Source of the DNA: an uncultured archaeon
Lineage (GTDB): Archaea > Thermoproteota > Nitrososphaeria > Nitrososphaerales > CALBXV01
DNA: 11,151 bases
Direction of reading: 5' to 3'
NCBI GenBank assembly: GCA_937890045.1
Contig: CALBXV010000304.1
Location: 1 to 11,151 of the forward strand
The notes below the pieces were generated by a model. That model was not told where the DNA came from and did not search any database. It saw nothing but the letters and a program-made list of their open reading frames with translations. Positions within the stretch are counted from its first letter, which is position 1; each line of letters begins with the position of its first letter. Made by a program: the position numbers and the translations under genes. Shown here in pieces: positions 5,643 to 11,151 of the stretch.

Positions 5643-6120
5643 AGCAGTAATAGGTATAGACCCTGGCAAATCAGGTGGAATAGCTGTATATACTGGTGGA
5701 AATACAATAGAAGCACTCCCATGCCCAAGTGATGCTGAGGGTATGGCAAGTTCCGCCAGAGAGATAGTGCATAGTTTTGAAATTGATGGAACACCAGTTA
5801 ATAATATTTTGGTTGCAATTGAAAATGTACACGCTTTTCCTACTGATACTAGGTCAAGCTCATTTAAATTTGGTACTAATTTTGGTATGTGGTTAGGAAT
5901 ATGTGCGGCTAATAAGTTGAAGATATCTCTTGTACATCCAAGAACATGGATGAATAAGTATCGAGATCATGTAATTTATGGTGAAATACCAAAAGAAAAA
6001 CTTGAAAGAAAACGACACTTGAAATTTTTAGCCAAATCATATTTTCCAGACGCTAGGGTAACATTAAAAACGGCAGATGCAATATTGATTGCTAAATATA
6101 AATTTGAGGAGAGTGGGTAG
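5629..6120 (+). CDS. RuvC-like Holliday junction resolvase
   Basis: A 163-residue RNase H-fold nuclease, expected to cut four-way DNA junctions made during recombination or replication of phage DNA. The first strand carries VIGIDPGKSGG with Asp11. The second acidic motif is VAIENVHAF with Glu65. The FGTNFGMWLGI helix (81-91) and HPRTWMNKY (103-111) are typical of phage RuvC relatives. The last motif is KTADAILIAKY with Asp150. E. coli RuvC has a further Asp three residues before the last one; here that place is Lys147, so the metal site looks reduced. The start is ambiguous: TTG 5620, GTG 5623, TTG 5626, ATG 5629 and ATG 5635 are all in frame. I chose 5629, which leaves a short lead before the first strand. 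The final codons lie within the foldable element 6106-6178. Confidence 0.88.
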   Translation: MKMIKAVIGIDPGKSGGIAVYTGGNTIEALPCPSDAEGMASSAREIVHSFEIDGTPVNNILVAIENVHAFPTDTRSSSFKFGTNFGMWLGICAANKLKISLVHPRTWMNKYRDHVIYGEIPKEKLERKRHLKFLAKSYFPDARVTLKTADAILIAKYKFEESG

Positions 6121-6178
6121 GTTTGATGATGTGGGAGTTATCCTTTCGCCTATGTCTGGGTTTCCCGCCCCTCTTCTC
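6106..6178 (+). promoter_or_regulatory. Structured RNA element at the ruvC-like 3' end and before the next gene
   Basis: GAGGAGAG (6106-6113) pairs with CTCTTCTC (6171-6178), one G-U pair included. T6114 is bulged and GGG (6115-6117) continues the helix with CCC (6168-6170). Inside, TAGG (6118-6121) can pair with CCTA (6149-6152) around a GGA-GTTA-TCC hairpin (6134-6143), and GGG (6158-6160) pairs with CCC (6164-6166) around TTT. The region is clearly richer in G+C than its neighbours. It ends 8 nt before the AAAAGGAG of the next gene and has no T-run after it, so it is not a standard terminator. It could be a cis-regulatory leader, an RNA-stabilising element or a processing site. It matches no riboswitch or ribozyme pattern I know. 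Confidence 0.4.
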
Positions 6179-6199
6179 AATAATAAAAAGGAGATTACT

Positions 6200-6436
6200 A
6201 TGAACAATATAAGCGAAGTAAATGTACAGACTATTTATAAGAAGGACTTCTTGATTTTTGGAATGAGGTACTTTACTATTACGTCACAATACACACAGCA
6301 CATTGTTGATTTTACAATAAAGAAGGTTTTTAGATTAAGACTGCAGAATATTCTTGGTATTGTAGCAGATATACAAATTCAACTATTTAAAGTTTTCATA
6401 AACATAGGAGCTGGAATCACAAAAGAGGAGGCATAG
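6200..6436 (+). CDS. Hypothetical phage protein, 78 residues
   Basis: ATG 6200 is supported by AAAAGGAG (6187-6193) with 6 nt spacing. The frame is open upstream to about 6089, but that part overlaps the resolvase gene and the structured element and has no start site, so I exclude it. The protein has an Ile/Val/Phe-rich C-terminal half (residues 45-72, from RLRLQNILGIVADIQIQLFK onward) that could be an amphipathic helix or a weak membrane segment, ending in TKEEA. No recognised domain. It follows the replication genes and sits next to the point where the leftward genes end. Confidence 0.7.
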   Translation: MNNISEVNVQTIYKKDFLIFGMRYFTITSQYTQHIVDFTIKKVFRLRLQNILGIVADIQIQLFKVFINIGAGITKEEA

Positions 6437-6442
6437 TTGCCT
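6426..6442 (+). promoter_or_regulatory. Hairpin that hides a ribosome binding site and TTG start
   Basis: The ideal AGGAGG at 6426-6431 stands 5 nt before TTG 6437. AGGCA (6429-6433) pairs perfectly with TGCCT (6438-6442) around a TAGT loop, covering half the binding site and most of the start codon. The stop of the preceding gene (6434-6436) lies inside the loop. A ribosome finishing that gene would open the hairpin, so the arrangement predicts strict translational coupling. Confidence 0.5.
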
Positions 6443-6553
6443 AAAGCCACACAAACAATTCATGGGATAATAAAATCCCTAAGAAATGTCATTAGCACAC
6501 TTCAATCTATACTGAATTTGCTAGTTCGTATATCAAAAAATAATAGAGATTAA
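6437..6553 (+). CDS. Short amphipathic peptide with TTG start, 38 residues
   Basis: Reads from TTG 6437 to TAA 6551-6553: MPKATQTIHGIIKSLRNVIS, then TLQSILNLLVRISKNNRD. Hydrophobic residues recur every three to four positions from residue 8 to 33, which predicts one amphipathic or coiled-coil helix with basic ends. Evidence for translation is the AGGAGG site at 6426-6431 at 5 nt and the direct abutment to the preceding gene's stop. TTG is a rarer start, and the product is short, so the call is moderate. Its stop shares the TTAA tetramer with the stop of the leftward 1227-residue gene. Family unknown; no enzyme or metal motif. Confidence 0.5.
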   Translation: MPKATQTIHGIIKSLRNVISTLQSILNLLVRISKNNRD

Positions 6554-9500
6554 TTACTGCGACCACGTGGACTAGGGAATCCTATCAGTGGGAGTTCGCC
6601 ACGTTCTTCTGCTTTCTGCAGTTCCAAAATTACGTTTATAATAATTGATATATACACTGGCAATATGAGTCTGGCGACATCATCTAATAAATCTATATTA
6701 TGGTCATCATCATCCCAGTCCATACCTAATATTATGTTTAATGCAATAAGTCTAAAGAATACAGCAGCTATTGGATTTTCCATACTTCTTATAGCTCCAA
6801 AACTAGAACTGCCGATCATAGCTCTTATACCATATCCAAAACCTGGTATTAATTCTGTAAATGCTGCAAAAATACTTGCTAGAAGCCTTGAAAGCATCTG
6901 TCTTAGTGTAGCCCTAGCTTCATGATCGGGTCCAAATTGACCTGGTGAATACTTTTTAGTTTTATCCCCTTTGCCTACTAACCACCAATCATTAGCTGTC
7001 CTCCCAGCCTCTGCCATCAACCTGAGTATTTGATCTCCCTGGCCAGAGCTTCCACGCAAAAAGTTAGACATTTTATTAAAATCAAATATCAGTTGTTGTG
7101 TTGGATATGCTTTATACTGGAAAACAGTCTTACCTGCTCCGCCAAATATTTCACCTAGATATACCTGACTCATACCAAATTGATGACTGTATACAGCGTT
7201 CCTTGCTATGTTTACTGCTGTTTCACTTAGAAATTTATCTTCAACCAATACCATGTTGCCACTATTATCTGGAGATTTAATCATCTTAGTTGTACTACCT
7301 AAAGCCCCTATGGTATCAGCAAGAAGAAGTGATGTGACAATAGTGATTGATCTATTTGCCTTTTCTCCACCTGTAAATGTGAAATATTCTTCCCCTGCTT
7401 TAATGTTAAACATATACGATAGAGTCCATGATACCATTTTCTTTAACTTATTTTCGGCAACTATACCAACTAGGTTCTTCATTCTAGCTCTAACAAACTT
7501 TTCATCCTTTACAGACTCAGTAGCAAAGAACAAATCCCACCAGTTCTCTGCTAAATATTCTATATCTTTTCTTTCTATTCCCTCAGCCCTATCAGCCTCT
7601 CTCATTAAGAACTCGTATATTTCAAGAATCTCCTTAGGGCCTTTTTTTGTCTTAGCGTTATCAATAAACTTATCACGACCTAGCTTCCATATCTTAATCC
7701 ATCTGTAAGCATTCATAGTTGGGATTGATGATGAAAATCCAAGTGTAAGCATACGAATCAAAGGATGAGATACTACACCTGCGTCTGTCAGTTGTACCTT
7801 CTGACCAGCCATCATAATATCTTGGAACATAGAAACTTGCTGTAAACCACCAGTGTTATTAATAATTGCTTGCCAGTAAGGGTCCTTATGTTCAGACCAT
7901 GCTTTAAACAATATTGGAAAACCAGCTGTTATAGCATCATTAATAGTCTGAGTTCTATTACCTAACGCAGGTCTTGCTGTTAATAATCTAGCGGATATTA
8001 CAGAGTTTATAGTAAGGAACACTTTTTCAGCATCAGCAGCGTCCCAGTTTTGTCTAAGACCGGCTGCCCCTTTTACTGTATTAACAAAATTCGATATCTC
8101 TTTGTTTCCCCAATTTTTACGCCACCCAGCAAATGTGTCTGGATCACCGACAGCCATTTTTACACGATTTATAGTATAATCTAATTCATCTGCAAATATA
8201 GCTGAATCTTTACTAATTTCAGAAAGTTTCAATACGCCTAATACAAGCTTGTTGACTAAAGCATTACGCTCTATTGTTCTGTATGTCCTATCCATGTAAT
8301 CTGCATATACTCTGTCATCTTTTCTACGCATGGATTCATCTGTAAATTTTGTTCTATGTTTTGTGTACACAGCTTTTTGTAAAAATATAAGCTTACCTTT
8401 ATATTCGTCTGTTGAGTCATCAGATAAACCAGCATTCATTTCAGCATACTCTTCCATTTGAGCTATGTCTTCTTTAATCTGATCTCTTTCATCAGAAGTA
8501 AGCTCATCCCACATCTGTTCTTTTCGCTCTCTTAAATTAGCTAAAGTAGTATCTATGAACATATCGCTCTCTCTAAGATGAAATATAACAGGACCATAAT
8601 TTTGACCTATTAGAGTAAAGAAAGAGTTTGGACTGTGCATAGTATTATCTTTTGTCATAAGAGACATATCCCTTACACCTGAAAGGTTCATAAGTTGATC
8701 TATAGCAACTTTTATACTCTCATCAGACATATCACCACGAGCTTTAAGATTATCTTTTATCTTTTTAAGTACTTGAACAGCCACTTGATCTTCAGACTCA
8801 AATCTATCTGTTAAATCAATAGCCATTTCTTTATGAACAGTCCTTAGAGCAAGAAGCTTATCCCATAATGTATTATATACTAATAATGGGTCAGCTGTTT
8901 GAATGGCTGGTTCATCCATTATATATTTGTTTGGCTGTCTCTGCATATACCTGAACCGACGCCATCTTTTATCAGCACTATCTTTTATGAATCTCATCCT
9001 TTTTGTTAATACTGGAGTTATATATTCTTTAGATTCTGATTTATAAAAACCTTCTTTTAATGCTTCATTAAATTCAGGTATATTATATCCTGTGTTAATT
9101 GTATTTTGTATAGTGCCATCAATGTCCTCGATCTGTATTAAATAAATATGATACTTCTCTTTGTAAGACTCCTCACCTTGCTTGACTGTGACATATGAGT
9201 ACTTAACACCTTTGTATGTTCTACTCCTTACATCTGGTGAAGGCATATTATTATCACCATATATTTTCATTCTATTCAGTTTGTTAGATACTGCTTTACC
9301 GTCAGAGGTCTTCAGCCATTTTTTTCTTTTACTTGGATCGACTGGAACAGACTTAGGTATTATATACCTGACTTGACCATGTACTAAGTCACTTACCAGC
9401 TCGTCTCGATACTTTAATTTTATAGATTCTATTAGTTCCCTCCTATCTGGAGACATATTAACATCAGACTTTTTTAGCTTAACTCTTTTCATGTTTGGAT

Positions 9501-10233
9501 CGTCATCATATGTAACTGTAAATGATACCTTATCCTCTTTTAATATTGTAATCGCCTTCCTATCTATATCATAGAACCCTGTTAACCCATCCATCGATGA
9601 ATTATTAAGAGTAACAAAACCACCCCTCAACAGAGCCTCTATATTGTTAGTAACACCAATATCTATTGATTCAATTCTTGTCCGAAACCCAACATAATCC
9701 TGTCTTACTTTATCAGTTAACCGCATTGCTGATCTTATAATATCATCAACAATTCCGAACCTATCAGCTTTTGCAGCTACTAATGATGGAGGCATTAGAG
9801 CTCTTTCCCAGGGCTTTAATCCTTCTTTAGTTCTGTTTTTATGTATTATTCTTTTCATATACAAGTACACAGACTTAGGTCTACGAACATGTATTAGTGA
9901 TGTAGGAGTGATTGGGAAACCATACTTGTCATTTAGCATATTATACCAGCTAAATATTTTTAAACTAGGGTCCATGTAAGCCCCGTATGAAAATGCTATC
10001 TCACCCATTTCCATAAGAAAGTCAGAAAGCATATCAAATAATTTAGTATGCCACTCGTAGTTAGCCTCAGCTTCTCTTATCTCACGCTTAGTGTATGCAA
10101 CATAAGCATCAACTTTTTGAGGTTTGCCAATAAATTTTGTTAAAGCAAGAGTTACTTGATCTTTATAGTCTTTTAACTGTCTCTGTACAGCATTGCTGAC
10201 AGACTTGTTCATATCGACACATTTTTTACCCAT
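6550..10233 (-). CDS. Very large phage protein, candidate internal virion or ejection protein
   Basis: A 1227-residue protein starting at ATG 10233, where TAATG joins it to the upstream gene; ATG 10212 is an alternative. No catalytic motif of a polymerase, protease, lysozyme or helicase is visible. Residues 1 to about 900 are highly charged and mostly helical, with an acidic helical stretch (ERKEQMWDELTSDERDQIKE and on). Towards the C-terminus comes a block with FGMSQVYLGEIFGGAGKTVF followed by YKAYPTQQLIFDFNKM, and then three hydrophobic helices: one around LLASIFAAFTELIPGFGYGI, one at 1156-1171 (AAVFFRLIALNIILGM) and one at 1189-1205 (LILPVYISIIINVILEL). An acidic loop WDDDDHNIDLLDD (1173-1185) separates the last two. 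Large helical proteins with C-terminal membrane-active segments are typical of podovirus ejection proteins and of phage 'large polyvalent' proteins. The assignment is inference from size, layout and convergent late-gene position. Confidence 0.85.
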   Translation of the reverse strand: MGKKCVDMNKSVSNAVQRQLKDYKDQVTLALTKFIGKPQKVDAYVAYTKREIREAEANYEWHTKLFDMLSDFLMEMGEIAFSYGAYMDPSLKIFSWYNMLNDKYGFPITPTSLIHVRRPKSVYLYMKRIIHKNRTKEGLKPWERALMPPSLVAAKADRFGIVDDIIRSAMRLTDKVRQDYVGFRTRIESIDIGVTNNIEALLRGGFVTLNNSSMDGLTGFYDIDRKAITILKEDKVSFTVTYDDDPNMKRVKLKKSDVNMSPDRRELIESIKLKYRDELVSDLVHGQVRYIIPKSVPVDPSKRKKWLKTSDGKAVSNKLNRMKIYGDNNMPSPDVRSRTYKGVKYSYVTVKQGEESYKEKYHIYLIQIEDIDGTIQNTINTGYNIPEFNEALKEGFYKSESKEYITPVLTKRMRFIKDSADKRWRRFRYMQRQPNKYIMDEPAIQTADPLLVYNTLWDKLLALRTVHKEMAIDLTDRFESEDQVAVQVLKKIKDNLKARGDMSDESIKVAIDQLMNLSGVRDMSLMTKDNTMHSPNSFFTLIGQNYGPVIFHLRESDMFIDTTLANLRERKEQMWDELTSDERDQIKEDIAQMEEYAEMNAGLSDDSTDEYKGKLIFLQKAVYTKHRTKFTDESMRRKDDRVYADYMDRTYRTIERNALVNKLVLGVLKLSEISKDSAIFADELDYTINRVKMAVGDPDTFAGWRKNWGNKEISNFVNTVKGAAGLRQNWDAADAEKVFLTINSVISARLLTARPALGNRTQTINDAITAGFPILFKAWSEHKDPYWQAIINNTGGLQQVSMFQDIMMAGQKVQLTDAGVVSHPLIRMLTLGFSSSIPTMNAYRWIKIWKLGRDKFIDNAKTKKGPKEILEIYEFLMREADRAEGIERKDIEYLAENWWDLFFATESVKDEKFVRARMKNLVGIVAENKLKKMVSWTLSYMFNIKAGEEYFTFTGGEKANRSITIVTSLLLADTIGALGSTTKMIKSPDNSGNMVLVEDKFLSETAVNIARNAVYSHQFGMSQVYLGEIFGGAGKTVFQYKAYPTQQLIFDFNKMSNFLRGSSGQGDQILRLMAEAGRTANDWWLVGKGDKTKKYSPGQFGPDHEARATLRQMLSRLLASIFAAFTELIPGFGYGIRAMIGSSSFGAIRSMENPIAAVFFRLIALNIILGMDWDDDDHNIDLLDDVARLILPVYISIIINVILELQKAEERGELPLIGFPSPRGRSN

Positions 10234-11081
10234 TAGCCACAGCTCTCTTCATTTTTCTTTCTAGCAAGTTCTAAAGCAGCTCCAAATTTAAACCCTTTAT
10301 ACGTTTCATTTCTAAAATCTTTTCCCTCTTTGTATACAGAGTGGCTTGGTTTGTTCATCATCTTCCACCATGTTTGAGCATACTTTAAAGCTATTCCTTC
10401 ATGCATTAGATCAAGTGGTAATAATCTTAATATGTTAACTCTTAAAGCTGGTTTACCATCAGCAGTTCTTGTAGCTGTACCAGACAGAAAGTAGAGCGTT
10501 GCATATATTTGAGCATTCTCACTAAGGCTATTAAACTCTTCTATATGTTTGTCTACTAAATCGTGTAACATATCATTATGCTCTGGTTTTGGTTGTATAA
10601 ATTTACCTGCCCTAGTGCTCTTCATATCTTTAAATATATCTCTAAATTCTGGGTCTACCTTCTTTATAAACTTAACACCTTTAGCCATGTCATTCTTTGT
10701 AACGCCTTTTTCAACAACAGTGTTATCCCAATTTTGCTCCAGCTCTTTCATAGCCATTACATGAGCTGTTGCCATAGACCCTTCTGTAAATACTCCTATA
10801 GTCCCACTCCAATCTCGTGTATATAACATGTTATCGTCAGATGGCGTTGGTCTATTTACCATGTCATGATTTTTCTTAGCTAACAGTCTTAGTAATGCTT
10901 CTACAGGTGTTTCTCTTCCTGTCTCAATACTTACACTCTCAACATGAAATCCTTTATAGTACCACTTGTTAGCAAGCTTTTTAGCGTTATTTATTCTATA
11001 TACTAAATCAGCACTCTGTTTAGACTTACTCATATTCAGGAAATTATCTAACGCTTTACTATCAATTATATTTTCCGCCAT
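10233..11081 (-). CDS. Hypothetical phage protein, 282 residues, partner of the large protein
   Basis: I chose ATG 11081 (MAENIIDSKALDNFLNMSKS) because GAAGGAAGG (11096-11088 on the minus strand) lies 6 nt upstream. ATG 11117 would add 12 residues that include the ribosome binding site itself. The protein is basic and predicted mostly helical. Notable segments are LLRLLAKKNHDMVNRPTPSD, a region rich in Trp/Tyr and Gly (YTRDWSGTIGVFTEGSMATA) and a helical C-terminus ending in EESCG. There is no signal peptide or membrane helix, and no family is recognised. The stop overlaps the start of the 1227-residue gene by one base (TAATG), so both are co-translated and probably work in the same structure or assembly step. 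Confidence 0.8.
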   Translation of the reverse strand: MAENIIDSKALDNFLNMSKSKQSADLVYRINNAKKLANKWYYKGFHVESVSIETGRETPVEALLRLLAKKNHDMVNRPTPSDDNMLYTRDWSGTIGVFTEGSMATAHVMAMKELEQNWDNTVVEKGVTKNDMAKGVKFIKKVDPEFRDIFKDMKSTRAGKFIQPKPEHNDMLHDLVDKHIEEFNSLSENAQIYATLYFLSGTATRTADGKPALRVNILRLLPLDLMHEGIALKYAQTWWKMMNKPSHSVYKEGKDFRNETYKGFKFGAALELARKKNEESCG

Positions 11082-11087
11082 TGTGAG

Positions 11088-11096
11088 CCTTCCTTC
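11088..11096 (-). promoter_or_regulatory. Ribosome binding site that decides the start of the 282-residue gene
   Basis: GAAGGAAGG on the minus strand, 6 nt from ATG 11081. It is one of the strongest sites on this strand and lies inside the reading frame that would be used from ATG 11117, which argues for the shorter protein. Confidence 0.65.
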
Positions 11097-11113
11097 ACTA
11101 CCAATACCTTTTC

Positions 11114-11151
11114 TCATAGGACTGTAATTAAATATCCGCCGTAACTCTGAT
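11114..11151 (-). CDS. Possible C-terminal end of an upstream leftward gene (partial)
   Basis: At the window edge one minus-strand frame reads QSYGGYLITVL and stops at TGA 11116-11114, which overlaps ATG 11117 as ATGA. Another frame reads IRVTADI and stops at TAA 11130-11128. A third frame stays open into the 282-residue gene. The tight spacing of the leftward genes makes an upstream gene ending here likely, but which frame is used cannot be settled from 38 bases. Confidence 0.2.
   Translation of the reverse strand, partial: QSYGGYLITVL

Noticed and set aside
6106..6178. Known riboswitch or ribozyme (fluoride, preQ1, TPP, FMN, c-di-GMP, hammerhead)
   Set aside because: The conserved core bases of these families are not present in the right order. 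A GATGATG string alone is not enough for a fluoride or hammerhead call.
6089..6199. N-terminal extension of the 78-residue protein to about 6089
   Set aside because: It overlaps the resolvase gene and the structured element. AAAAGGAG at 6187-6193 fixes ATG 6200.
6464..6479. Bidirectional terminator at GGGAT-AATAAA-ATCCC
   Set aside because: A perfect 5-bp stem, but only three G-C pairs and no T-run on either side. It also lies inside the 38-residue reading frame.
6563..6570. CCACGTGG palindrome as a protein-binding operator
   Set aside because: It lies within the coding end of the large leftward gene, and a single 8-base palindrome is expected by chance.
7208..7708. Plus-strand open frame inside the large leftward gene
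   Set aside because: No ribosome binding site, composition is that of the antisense of a real gene, and the opposite frame is a continuous 1227-residue protein.
1..11151. CRISPR array, insertion sequence or attachment site
   Set aside because: I saw no spaced direct repeats, no transposase or integrase, and no tRNA-type attachment core.

Overview
The window looks like part of a tailed double-stranded DNA bacteriophage or a closely related prophage. It is A+T-rich and densely packed, with overlapping start and stop codons, many very small genes, a phage-type replication and recombination module, and one very large protein typical of virion genes. Several genes have strong AGGAGG-type ribosome binding sites, which points to a bacterial host with ordinary Shine-Dalgarno initiation. 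The host cannot be named from this sequence. I see no integrase, repressor, portal, terminase, capsid or DNA polymerase gene.

Positions 1-6553 form one rightward gene series. It starts with a small conserved phage protein that could bind or anneal single-stranded DNA (85-474). A block of small unassigned genes follows (468-2463): a zinc-ribbon protein, a one-helix membrane peptide and a 46-residue very basic peptide. The recognisable replication module comes next: a DUF932-like protein (2432-3208), a D12-class adenine-N6 DNA methyltransferase (3211-4050), a DnaB-type replicative helicase (4067-5398), a small zinc-ribbon protein (5367-5642) and a RuvC-like Holliday junction resolvase (5629-6120). 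Two small unassigned genes (6200-6436 and 6437-6553) close the rightward series. The probable division of labour is fork unwinding by the helicase, strand annealing by the first protein, branch resolution by the RuvC-like nuclease and DNA marking by the methylase.

Positions 6550-11151 are read leftward. A 282-residue protein (10233-11081) and a 1227-residue protein (6550-10233) share a TAATG stop/start junction. The two series meet head to head with no spacer, and one TTAA provides both stop codons. This is the usual picture of an early/middle replication arm facing a late virion arm. The large protein is therefore a candidate internal virion or DNA-ejection protein, but that rests on position and size.

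The most unusual signals are in the few non-coding gaps. An 84-nt element at 989-1072 can fold into a tRNA-like cloverleaf but breaks the rules for a working tRNA. A second G+C-richer foldable element at 6106-6178 overlaps the end of the RuvC-like gene. The two share the string CCTTTnGCCT in a comparable structural place. At 6426-6442 a hairpin hides the ribosome binding site and TTG start of a 38-residue gene. No stretch longer than 300 bases lacks a gene.
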